64,000 nucleotides of DNA. Source: Bacteroidota bacterium (GTDB taxonomy: Bacteria; Bacteroidota; Bacteroidia; AKYH767-A; 2013-40CM-41-45). Below are positions 40,641-50,106 of this stretch, piece after piece; position 1 is the stretch's first letter, and each line of letters begins with the position of its first letter. A program made the translations under genes and the position numbers. The notes below the pieces were generated by a model. The model had not been told where the DNA came from and searched no databases. It was given only the letters and a program-made list of their open reading frames with translations. Where the stretch lies: the NCBI GenBank assembly GCA_016720655.1, contig JADKKE010000019.1, positions 1 to 64,000 of the forward strand. Direction: 5' to 3'.

Positions 40641-42645
40641 CTACTTCTCCACCACTACCTTTTGATAGATAGCTGTATTCGACGTAGCAATCCGGATAAA
40701 ATAAATTCCATTGGATAATTCTGACAGCGGAACACGTGTATTCCCATTACCAATAGCTTGATGCAGGACGATCTTTCCTGTTACATCACTGATGTAAATC
40801 TGAGCTTCAACATCTGAAGAAATCAATTGAACAGTCAAATCGTTTTTTGCAGGATTGGGATATACCCGTACCGATTCGTTTCCAATGGATACAATTCCTG
40901 AAGTAATCACAGGATAAATAGCCGATTCCCGTTCGCAGCCGTCAGAGTCAATCAGAATCACAGAATAATTGCCGGATTGATTTGCGATCACATATGGCAA
41001 GGGTCCGGATGCATACAGATTCCCATTGAAATACCATTCGTAGGTGACCGCAAATAAATTGGTATACAAGGAATCTCCCGATTGAAATACTTGTGGCAGT
41101 GAAACAGTAATAGTATCCGATGTCACACTACAATATCCGGACCCATAAAATTGGGAATAATAATAGGTTTGCATGACAACCGAATAATCCCCCGGTTGAT
41201 CCACCACATAACCGGAAGAATCTGCACCGGGAATTGCAATTCCGTTCGCATACCATTGGTATGCGGTAAAATTCGGCACGGGGGTCGTCGATAAAACGCC
41301 AAGGTTGGTGCAACCGGATGTGTCCACCATCAATCCCGGTTGAAGTATGGGATAAATATTATAAAAAGTAGTATCTGTATGGCCTGCATTGTCTATAACT
41401 ATTATCGTATATGTAATCGAATCATTTACTTCAATGCTTGGATCACTTACAGAGTCGGACGACAAACCACTTGACGGATACCAATGGATCTGATATGGAG
41501 CACAGCCTCCGGAAATTTGCAGATGTGGTTGGTAACTTGATCCACTACAAACAGCAGGCGTTCGGTCCCAATCCGGAATGAATACAGCCACGGTGCTTGA
41601 ATCCGAGGTTCTGCTGATCATAGGTGTACGTAGCAGTGATGGACCGGAAATAATCATACCACAAGGTATCGCCTGCATCAATATCCATGAAGGCTTCGCG
41701 GTAACTGGTTTGATGCAATTTCAGCTCTCCCCTGATACTGATAAAATCCTGAATGTCCTCAAAGGTTTCATTCCAACCTACGTTGACAGTATCCATCAAA
41801 GTAAATCGTGAATGCCGTGTGTATACAACATTTTCCAGCGTATCCAGGTCGTAAACCAAAGTATCCACCGTTGGAATACCACTGACAATGATTGGTGTAT
41901 TCAACACCAGCCTTGCACTCCAATCACCATTCAGCAGCACATATGGAACCTGGGCTACAGAAGGCCAGGTATTCAGTGAATCCCAAATGCTGACATCCAA
42001 ATTTGTCCGCAATGAATCGAGATAACTGAATACAAACAGTGAATCGTACTCCCAGGCATTAATATTTCCATTGCTTAATGTCTTTGAATACGGATGATCG
42101 CCAACATAAACAATTTCAGTCCGTGAAGAATTCTCCCAGTTACCTGCATTCATCAGATAACTTTCAGTGAGGGTCAATCGGTCCAACCCGTCGTATTGCA
42201 AAAGAGTCTGGCCGACAGAGTCCCATGAAGAACCGTTCCAGGATCTGTTTACAGATTCAATCAATTTTCCTGTTAATGAATAAACGAAAGTCTGAGAGGT
42301 GCTGTTCTGCCAACCAGACGAAGATCCCGTGCGGATTAAAATTTCATCAACCTGGCCGTTTAAATTCCAAACGGTATCGACATCATTCCAATACACCGAA
42401 AAATTTGCCGGACTGGTCCAGGGAAGTCCTGTCTGACTGCTGGAATCAACCACACCGGAATCCAGATCATAAATTGCTATATCTATTTCAAAAAAAGTAC
42501 TTGGAATTGCATCATTGGTTTTAAATGTTGTTGTCACAATCGTAGAATCCGAGCTACAGTTTCCCGGTAAACGAGAATTTTCCTTTGCAATACTCTGAAT
42601 GCTCAAAATGAAAAAAGCAACAATTAAGAATCGAAAATTGAACAT
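40641..42645 (-). CDS. T9SS secreted protein, one frameshift
   Basis: Rebuilt length is about 668 aa. It has a signal peptide (MFNFRFLIVAFFILSIQSIAK). The N-terminal 350 residues resemble the RHS-free 'YD-like' reports of T9SS proteins (VDEILIRTGSSSGWQNSTSQTFVYS, LLQYDGLDRLTLTESY), rich in W, S and Y. Then come Ig-like/PKD segments (GCAPYQIHWYPSSG, YQWYANGIAIPGADS, YEWYFNGNLY) and a T9SS type A sorting domain (VYPNPAKNDLTVQL ... LSNGIYFIRIATS). The frame changes at about 41606-41612 (YTYDQQN then SDSSTVAVFIPDWD). The enzymatic role is not evident; it is likely a surface or adhesive protein. Confidence 0.8.
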
Positions 42646-43023
42646 CAGTGATTTCTTTACAATGGTTTAAAAAAACAGACAGTTATGGATGCTACTAAAA
42701 TAGAAATATTTATCCGCTCCTCTCCCCCTGTCCATTAACAAAACAACAATATATTCAACAGGACTATGCTCAAAACCTCCTTCTGAATAGACGATTTGAG
42801 GCAGATTCATGAAATTTCAAGTGTTTTTCAAAAAAGAAGGTTTTAAAATGGTTTGGACCATTGATCAAAAGCAGCACCTCTGAATGAATTCACACTGTTT
42901 CATATGAATTCTATGATTAATATTTGAGATTCAGGTGACAGGAATATTGAGAACCTCTCCTCATAAAAACGTTACCGGCCAAAGAGTTTTTAAATAATCG
43001 AGGGTCCAGGTACCGATGCTCCC
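42646..43023. other. Intergenic region, no gene seen
   Basis: Low-complexity stretch before the ACTCAC array. No gene, hairpin or clear promoter could be supported on either strand. Confidence 0.5.
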
Positions 43024-43100
43024 CCACTCACACTCACACTAACACTCACACTCACATTCACACCCACACTCACACCCACACTCAAACTCAAACTCACACT
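43024..43100. repeat. Hexanucleotide array (ACTCAC)n
   Basis: About 13 imperfect hexamer units (CACTCA/CACTAA/CACCCA). It is the reverse complement of the (GTGAGT)n array at 52961-53029. Confidence 0.85.
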
Positions 43101-43240
43101 GAAATAAAGCAAGCTGTCCGAGACTCAGTGCTATAAATATTAAATATTTTCTTCAAATTTTATTATTTTTTACTATCCTTGAATAATTATTAATTCCATT
43201 GCATTCCCACTATGTACATCCAACAAGACTATCCCAATAT

Positions 43241-45460
43241 ATGAAAAACCTACTTTCATTTCTTTCCACTTTTCTATTGTTTTTTTATTTCAATTCTTTT
43301 TCCCAGAGTTTCAGTTATAGAAAAGTGGATTACACATGGCCGAAAGAAAAACCCGAAGCTATCAGTCTTGAGAATCAGTATGCGAAGCAAGATGCAGTAA
43401 TTCTGGATGAAAAATGTATGTATAATATCTCAGGCAATCAAACTCCTCCCTACAATTTTCTTGTCCTGGCAGGCCGGGGATTTTACATTGACGAATCCTC
43501 CGATAGCAAGAACCCGATTGTTCAGAAACATCTTCGCATCAAATATCTGAACGATGCAGGAATAAAAAAACACTCCACATTCATTTTACCGGAAAGCTTT
43601 GATCCTTCACATGACAGGGTCCTTGTACCACATCTGAAGCGGAATTCTGTTCGCCGTCCAAGGGGTGAATTCGAATGTATCCGATATTTTGCAGCACGGA
43701 TTATCAAACCGGACGGAACAATACAGAAGGCCATTGTCAACGAAACTACAGAAGTTGAAGTGCAACCACGTAACGGTCGTGATGAAACATTGTACAGTTG
43801 GGTTTTCAATGTTCAAAACCTGGAACCCGGTGACGAATTGGAATTGGAATATGCTTACGAAGGCGCATTTACAATTCATCCATCCGGACATGTTTTTTTC
43901 AATGGAGAAATGCCAAAGCAAAATTATCAACTCACAATGCGGCATCGAAGCACTGACTATTTTATCATGATCAATCACAATGGTGCTTTTGCAGGGGATA
44001 CTGCACTGGTAAAAGGAAGCACGATGAACTACAAAGACTACATCTATCACGCGAAGAATTTAAAAGGGGGAATTACCGAAACAGGTTCTCGTCCTGTGAA
44101 TGAACTCCCATACATATGTTATTACAGACATCATATGGATTTTGGCAAATACGCGAACAACTCCACTACAATAACTTATCCTTTACCTTATCCATGGTGG
44201 TACAAACTATCGCCCTTACTCAGTTTTCAACTTGAAAATCTTAAATTCTATCTCAAAAAAATGGACATGACCACCTCACGTATAAATGCATTTGTTGATG
44301 AGGAAAGAAAAAAAATCACGGACACCACAACTGCGGCTCTTATGTCATCCATCCAGCACACAATCGCTGATCAATTTGAGTACCAAGACGATATTGATTA
44401 CATCGAAGGAGCAGATAACAAACTGGAAAAACTTGGCAAAAACATTGAGAACAAAAATTTGCGTTACATCAGTCGTTATCGTTTCTACGATGAAATTTTC
44501 CTGCGAATGGACCAGGACTATTACCTGACTGTTTTGCATGACAAACGCACCGACAATCTGGATCCTCAACAATATGAACAACTCGGTTCTGATGAAATTG
44601 CCTATGCCGTTCCGTATAAAAATAATTTATTTTATTATTATCCAAAAACAAACCGTTTCGGCTATGAGGCAAATGAATTGCCATTTTATTATGAAAATAT
44701 TATTGTCCCGTTAATTCCCCAGCACCTGCCCTTGGAAATGAAGAGTGATATTAATCCTGAGGTGGAATACAAATTCGTTCGCACTCCCAACAGCAGTATC
44801 AGCGACAATTCCCGAAGAACAAATGCATTGGTACAAATTTCAATGGATGCTCTCACAGCTTCTACGAAAGGTAAATTAAAGTTAAGCGGACAATACTCAA
44901 CACTTACCCGTGGATACTTTTTGTACCATTCGGTAGATACTACGGTGAGCCCTGAGTATTACCGATCAATTCTTGATCTGGCAGATGCCGGACAAAAAAC
45001 GAAGGTAGAAAAGGAAGTCATCAGCAGTGAGTATCCCTTTGATGCTTCTTTTTCCTATAGCTTTCAGAAAACGAATTTCATCAGGAAAGAAAATGACCGG
45101 GAATTTTCATTCACTTTGAATGGATGGTTCAATAATGTTACAGACAAAGACTTCGATGCGAAAAACAGGCAACTCAGCTATTTTCCGGATTTTCAATCCG
45201 AAGATATCCATCGATTCATGATTCAGTTTGATCAGCCTGTTCAACTCCTTGAAACCGCTGCTCTTCAGGATACAATAAAAAATAAATTTGGATACTATGT
45301 CCGTAATGTGGTACAAAAAGATCCGCAAAATATCCTGATCGAAAGCACACTTGTTATCCATGCAGAAAAAGTACCTGCAGAGAATGCAGCCGATGTTCAA
45401 ACCATTTACGATGCGATCCGGGATTGGAATTCTAAAAAATACCAAATAAAAAAGCTCTGA
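43241..45460 (+). CDS. DUF3857-type secreted protein of unknown function
   Basis: Exported protein of 739 aa. The start at 43241 gives a clean signal peptide (MKNLLSFLSTFLLFFYFNSF, then SQS); the frame is open for 14 more codons upstream but these are not hydrophobic. The N-terminal part (KYLNDAGIKKHSTFILPES, IIKPDGTIQKA, FNVQNLEPGDELELEY) matches the DUF3857 beta-sandwich that precedes transglutaminase domains, and the C-terminal part (FSLNGWFNNVTDKDFDAKNR as FTLNGWFNN...) resembles DUF3858. A transglutaminase Cys-His-Asp core is not evident in the middle. No T9SS sorting domain is present, so it is probably periplasmic. The sequence is intact. Confidence 0.75.
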   Translation: MKNLLSFLSTFLLFFYFNSFSQSFSYRKVDYTWPKEKPEAISLENQYAKQDAVILDEKCMYNISGNQTPPYNFLVLAGRGFYIDESSDSKNPIVQKHLRIKYLNDAGIKKHSTFILPESFDPSHDRVLVPHLKRNSVRRPRGEFECIRYFAARIIKPDGTIQKAIVNETTEVEVQPRNGRDETLYSWVFNVQNLEPGDELELEYAYEGAFTIHPSGHVFFNGEMPKQNYQLTMRHRSTDYFIMINHNGAFAGDTALVKGSTMNYKDYIYHAKNLKGGITETGSRPVNELPYICYYRHHMDFGKYANNSTTITYPLPYPWWYKLSPLLSFQLENLKFYLKKMDMTTSRINAFVDEERKKITDTTTAALMSSIQHTIADQFEYQDDIDYIEGADNKLEKLGKNIENKNLRYISRYRFYDEIFLRMDQDYYLTVLHDKRTDNLDPQQYEQLGSDEIAYAVPYKNNLFYYYPKTNRFGYEANELPFYYENIIVPLIPQHLPLEMKSDINPEVEYKFVRTPNSSISDNSRRTNALVQISMDALTASTKGKLKLSGQYSTLTRGYFLYHSVDTTVSPEYYRSILDLADAGQKTKVEKEVISSEYPFDASFSYSFQKTNFIRKENDREFSFTLNGWFNNVTDKDFDAKNRQLSYFPDFQSEDIHRFMIQFDQPVQLLETAALQDTIKNKFGYYVRNVVQKDPQNILIESTLVIHAEKVPAENAADVQTIYDAIRDWNSKKYQIKKL

Positions 45461-45504
45461 TTCCTTTCTTCAGATTTCTTGAAGCGTATGAAAATGAAAA
45501 TTCT

Positions 45505-48405
45505 TCAGGGTCGCATCACCGAGAGAAATATCTGACCGTTATTTTCCACAAGTGCATAATCTGCTGATTCCACAATCCCGTCTCCTGTAAGGTCATCCAC
45601 AAGATATCCCGATAAAAATTGTTGAACTGAATTTTCAACTTCAGCATAATCAGAAGACTCTATAATTCCATCCTGTTGTCCGGAAGTCGTCCCATTGGAA
45701 ACATCGCCGGAATAAATACAAAATGTTCCGTTGTGGTCTGAAAGATTATTCCCATATGCCTGAGCCACACCGGTGGTGAAATCATAATTCGCCATTCCTC
45801 CTGGGAAAGATACCGGGATTGAGCTCCAGGTTTCCAATGAGTTTCTGTGCTGAATCACCAGGTAATAGGAATTACCGGAAACAAATGAAGGAAATAAAAA
45901 TTGCCCCCTTCCATCAATTCCGATTACACCTTGCACTTCAGCAACTATAGAATTGGGACTTATTGATTCTGCAAGACTCACCCTGACAGTATCGCAAACC
46001 ATCGGTTGAAAAAGAGGATCTGCAACTGAATTCATCACCTGATTTCCCTGATAGAAGCCCTCAAAAAATAAGCGAATATCCAGTGTTGCAAAATTGCAGG
46101 ATATGGATGAAACACTCGTTGTGTCGGAGGATATGCAATCGACCAACACCGAGTAGGCTCCTGAATTATGGACAACAATACTCTGCGTTGTTGCTCCTGT
46201 ATTCCACAAATAAAAGCTGCCCTGGCTTGCTGTTAAGCTCAATGAATCTCCCTGGCAGAATGAGAGCGGTCCGTTGGATGTAATGGAAGGCTGACTAGTT
46301 GAATATGTCAACACAACATCATCAATTCGAAATTGTGTTGCAGTTCCATTCTGTTTGAATTGAATAAACAAAGCAGGACATGAAGGAATAAGTCCGGATG
46401 CATTCCGGTAACTCCAGTTCGCAGACCCGGTAGGAAGAGCAGCAAATGATAAAGCTGTATAACTTACGCCATCCGCACTCACCAATACTTGCAAATCGGA
46501 TCCGGTTGAATTGGCAGTACTTTTATAAACACCAAATGACAATTGTAGATTGTTCATCCCGGATGTATTAATTCCGGAAATAATAAAATTCTTCCCTAAA
46601 CTATTCGTCAGAAAAACATTCGCACCACCTGAAGCCTGGGAATATGTTCCTGCTGATGATTGCGTATTCCGCACATCAGCGGAACCTGACATAGAGAATA
46701 CATCCATATCGAATCCATTATTCAGTTCATGATTGGGTATGGAAACAATTGCACCAACTGAACCCATGCTTTCCGTGAATAATGTTCCAGCCTGGAATGA
46801 TGCACCTGAATATACTTGAACAGGAGTACTCATCGAAGTACATCCTCCGGAGTAATTTACTGTGACTGAATAATGGCCCGTATCGGATACTGTTATCGAT
46901 GAAGTACTTGCTCCATTCGACCAGGAATAAGCATTCCCGGGAGATGCTGTCAATGTTAAAGTACCGGAACAAAGCATCAATGGACCTGCAGGTGAAACTG
47001 AAGCAATTTGACTGCTGTTTACAAGAACATTTATTGTCGCCAATGAATCGTTCAACAAATTCGTATCCCCGGCCAATGTTGTGAATCCGGAAAAAGAATA
47101 TGTTCCTGTTAAATCCATATCAAGAGTACTATTGAAAGTGATTGGAATGCTTGAACCGGGGGAAATATTTCCTGTCGAAATAGTTTTTGTGAAAGTGCTT
47201 GGAACGGAAGAGGAATTAATTGCGTGAACTGTCACTACCAAAGGATGAGTTGCAAAATCGATAGCATTTGCACCGTAATTTTTCACTTCCACTTCAATCA
47301 ATTGAACCGGATTGCTGCACATTTGCAAAGTCGGAGACACAAGGGCCGATAATCCCACATCAGGAACAACAACAGAAGCAGAACCATATTCAAAATCGAA
47401 AACAGCTTTCACAGGCAAATGATCTGATGCATTGTGAAGTGCGTTTGCGACAGCGATGCCAACTGCTGTGTTTGGTTGTTTGTTTATTGAATCATTGTAG
47501 TGATTGCCATCATTTCCAAAAGGAATACATGAATTTGCTACGTAGGTAATGTCACCCGGCTGTTGAATAGCTTTAGAAAATAATATCAAGTCGAAGCGGT
47601 CATCCATTCCGCCTGTAGATCCTCCCCCAAAAGCACGGGTCCGGGTGGATTGAGTATGATGACTAGAATATCCTGCAGAATTCCATGTACCCGGCATGGA
47701 AATAGGGTCTATAAAATGTCCTTCGTTTAATGCTTGAACCTGAAGTAATTTCTGATACCCGCTTTCGCTTGAGGAATAAAAATTAAAATCTCCACACACA
47801 ATAAAATTACTGCCGGCAGGAAGTACATTCGTTACTTTGCGCAAACTGTCAACCTCCAATGCCCGTTGAGCTTCATTGGCAGCACCGGCACTGGCTTTCA
47901 AATGCACTGCATAAACACGAAGTGTATCGCCCGACAAAATATGCACAAGTGTAAATTCACTAATTGTCCGGAGGTCCGTTTGTATGGCTCTGTTACCATG
48001 GAATGAAAATTTTGAGGACTTGAAAAATATTCCATTATCCGTATCCGGACCATCCAGAAAAGTTCCTGCAGCATATTCAGAAGTAGTTGCGTTTAAAACA
48101 TTCGACAAAAATACATTCACACCAAATTGCGAATTCATTTCTTCGACAACAAGTATATCCGGGTTTGAAGATGAAAGAATGGTTCTGTAATGTGGATTTC
48201 GCAATGCCGTATCAGCAGCATTAGCTGATGCATCAGGATAATTCAACAGATTATAGGCCATGAATTGAACATGATCCTGCTGTTGTCCGAAGACACAGAA
48301 TTGCAAAAAGAAAAAAACCAATAAAAGCTGGATTTTCTTTTGACAAAAAAGGCAATGCGAAAACAACCCGTTAAACGGGTATTTTCTTCTGTTAATTTTC
48401 ATCAA
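45505..48405 (-). CDS. Secreted endonuclease/exonuclease/phosphatase-fold protein with dockerin-like tail
   Basis: Exported protein of 966 aa. A hydrophobic leader (LLLVFFFLQFCVFGQQ) lies at residues about 27-43, so a later start is possible. Residues about 45-345 are an EEP (DNase I-like) domain: FMAYNLLNYPD, DILVVEEMN (metal Glu), VYAVHLKAS, VCGDFNFYSS (metal Asp/Asn) and NASDHLPV (catalytic Asp-His). CARDB-like and Ig-like modules (SWSNGASTSSITVSDTGHYSVTV) and a jelly-roll-like segment follow. The last 70 residues contain two dockerin-like loops (QQDGIIESSDYAEVEN and LTGDGIVESADYALVEN) and end SVMRP. The usual T9SS YPNP domain is absent. It could be a nuclease or phosphatase outside the cell. 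Confidence 0.82.
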   Translation of the reverse strand: MMKINRRKYPFNGLFSHCLFCQKKIQLLLVFFFLQFCVFGQQQDHVQFMAYNLLNYPDASANAADTALRNPHYRTILSSSNPDILVVEEMNSQFGVNVFLSNVLNATTSEYAAGTFLDGPDTDNGIFFKSSKFSFHGNRAIQTDLRTISEFTLVHILSGDTLRVYAVHLKASAGAANEAQRALEVDSLRKVTNVLPAGSNFIVCGDFNFYSSSESGYQKLLQVQALNEGHFIDPISMPGTWNSAGYSSHHTQSTRTRAFGGGSTGGMDDRFDLILFSKAIQQPGDITYVANSCIPFGNDGNHYNDSINKQPNTAVGIAVANALHNASDHLPVKAVFDFEYGSASVVVPDVGLSALVSPTLQMCSNPVQLIEVEVKNYGANAIDFATHPLVVTVHAINSSSVPSTFTKTISTGNISPGSSIPITFNSTLDMDLTGTYSFSGFTTLAGDTNLLNDSLATINVLVNSSQIASVSPAGPLMLCSGTLTLTASPGNAYSWSNGASTSSITVSDTGHYSVTVNYSGGCTSMSTPVQVYSGASFQAGTLFTESMGSVGAIVSIPNHELNNGFDMDVFSMSGSADVRNTQSSAGTYSQASGGANVFLTNSLGKNFIISGINTSGMNNLQLSFGVYKSTANSTGSDLQVLVSADGVSYTALSFAALPTGSANWSYRNASGLIPSCPALFIQFKQNGTATQFRIDDVVLTYSTSQPSITSNGPLSFCQGDSLSLTASQGSFYLWNTGATTQSIVVHNSGAYSVLVDCISSDTTSVSSISCNFATLDIRLFFEGFYQGNQVMNSVADPLFQPMVCDTVRVSLAESISPNSIVAEVQGVIGIDGRGQFLFPSFVSGNSYYLVIQHRNSLETWSSIPVSFPGGMANYDFTTGVAQAYGNNLSDHNGTFCIYSGDVSNGTTSGQQDGIIESSDYAEVENSVQQFLSGYLVDDLTGDGIVESADYALVENNGQIFLSVMRP

Positions 48406-48574
48406 CCAGACTATGGATTAAAATCGGGAAAATTCAGCAATGGCGCAGGGGGGCAGCATTGCGAATATAAAAATAAAGTTGCAAAAACAAGTGAATATTA
48501 CACAGCCATTGAAAATAAGTCATTTAGCGGCCTTTTTCAATCAAATTGATATCCGCTACAATTTCATTCTTGCC

Positions 48575-49414
48575 TCATTCCTCAGTATTCTCCAGCAACT
48601 GGATCTCAAAATCCGACAAATTGATACGTTGATCTTTAAACAAACCACCAATCGCTTTCTTGAAAATCTTTTTACTCATGTTCAAGCGCTTGTAAATTTC
48701 CTCCGGGGTGCTTTTATCACCAAGTGAAAGAATACCGGAATTCAACTTTAACGACTCAACAATTGTATTCATTGCATCCTGGACTGCATCATAGCCTTTT
48801 GCCTGCAGGCGAAGATCAATCTTGCCGTCCTCACGCACAGCTTTGATAAAACCGCGGACTGAATTCCCGGGTTCAAGTGGCGAGAAAACTTCATTTGCAA
48901 ATACCAGCCCTTCGTACCGGTTATCGATGATTGCTTTGAATCCAAGTTCCGTTTTTTCGGCAATCAACAATTGCACTTCATCGCCCTCTTCATAATCCGG
49001 ATCTTTCGAGATGTGCTTCGCCCATTTGGAGGTCGCTGAAATTCTTTCGGAGACTTTATCAATTAATAAATAGACCAGATATTTTTCCCCTTTGACCATT
49101 CCTGTTCGTTGCTCTGCATAAGGAACGAAAACATCCTTCGCTATTCCCCAATCCAAAAAAGCACCATGCGCATTCACATCCTTCACTTTGAGAAATGCAA
49201 AATCACCAACACACGCAAAAGGCTTCAATGTAGTTGCAATCGGTCGGTTTTCATTGTCAAGATATACAAAAACATCCAACAGATCACCGGTAGACGTTCC
49301 TTCCGGCACGTACTTTCCCGGAAGTAAAATATCCGTTTCTCCATCATTCAAATACATTCCAATGGTGGAAGTACTTTTTACTCTTAGTTTGTTGTATTTC
49401 CCGATTTCAATCAT
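48575..49414 (-). CDS. cvfB: CvfB-type S1 RNA-binding protein
   Basis: Cytoplasmic protein of 279 aa, the usual length. Three S1-like OB folds are visible (about 1-65; about 70-135 with GAFLDWGIAKDVFVPYAEQ; about 145-215 with YEGLVFANEVFSPLEPG and VREDGKIDLRLQ). A C-terminal winged-helix segment follows (LGDKSTPEEIYKRLNMSKKIFKKAIGGLFKDQRI). In other bacteria this family binds RNA and affects virulence or stress gene expression; its role here is not known. The sequence is intact. Confidence 0.88.
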   Translation of the reverse strand: MIEIGKYNKLRVKSTSTIGMYLNDGETDILLPGKYVPEGTSTGDLLDVFVYLDNENRPIATTLKPFACVGDFAFLKVKDVNAHGAFLDWGIAKDVFVPYAEQRTGMVKGEKYLVYLLIDKVSERISATSKWAKHISKDPDYEEGDEVQLLIAEKTELGFKAIIDNRYEGLVFANEVFSPLEPGNSVRGFIKAVREDGKIDLRLQAKGYDAVQDAMNTIVESLKLNSGILSLGDKSTPEEIYKRLNMSKKIFKKAIGGLFKDQRINLSDFEIQLLENTEE

Positions 49415-49555
49415 TGTACGAAGGTAAGTTAATTCCGTCTAAATTATCCTCCTGAGTAAATTCTAAGGAAAACTGCAGCGGGCTAATTCTTAGAAAACAG
49501 AATAAATTAAATATATTTACGATGTTTGAAATTTTACCCTTAATCCATTTACATT

Positions 49556-50071
49556 ATGTCTTACAATACTCCTTTGGATGGACCGGATGAGTCTGCACCG
49601 AAATCTGGCATTCCTAAATTAGAATGGATTCTCATTGCACTTGCACTGATTGGAATCCTCTTCAAATTTTCACATTGGCCATTCAGTGGAATTATTCTGA
49701 TCCTGTCACTTGGCTCACTTTCCATATTCTACTTTTCTCAGACATCCTTAAATTTGAAAGGCACATCCAAAGCAACTGCCCGTGTCCGATTTGGAAGTAT
49801 GGCTTGCAGCATTGCCACAATCGGAATCCTTTTTAAAATTCTCCATTGGCCAGATGCAGATTTTCTTTTAATCCTTGGTTCTGCAGTATTGTTCATATTG
49901 ATTTTTACAGGTTCCATTATGGGCAATCATTCGGTTTTTCTTAAAAAACAAATTATCCTACTCGTGCTTTGTCTATTACTTTTTTGGAAATACAATTCAT
50001 TTTTCCCACCACTAAGCAGGCCCTCTCAAGCTTCAGGCATCAATGTTCCCGACACTACTGATTCTAAATAA
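49556..50071 (+). CDS. GldL-like small membrane protein
   Basis: Membrane protein of 171 aa with four hydrophobic helices. It contains an internal duplication: IGILFKFSHWPFSGIILIL (about residues 35-53) and IGILFKILHWPDADFLLIL (about residues 93-111). The FKxxHWP motif is typical of the first helix of GldL, the gliding/T9SS motor subunit, but this protein is shorter and lacks the long cytoplasmic part, and no gldK, gldM or gldN lies beside it. It is followed after 35 bases by the TMTC-like gene, possibly in one transcript. A link to T9SS is inference only. Confidence 0.7.
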   Translation: MSYNTPLDGPDESAPKSGIPKLEWILIALALIGILFKFSHWPFSGIILILSLGSLSIFYFSQTSLNLKGTSKATARVRFGSMACSIATIGILFKILHWPDADFLLILGSAVLFILIFTGSIMGNHSVFLKKQIILLVLCLLLFWKYNSFFPPLSRPSQASGINVPDTTDSK

Positions 50072-50106
50072 TTTTTTTCCGGAAGAATTTAATTTCACAT
50101 AACACA

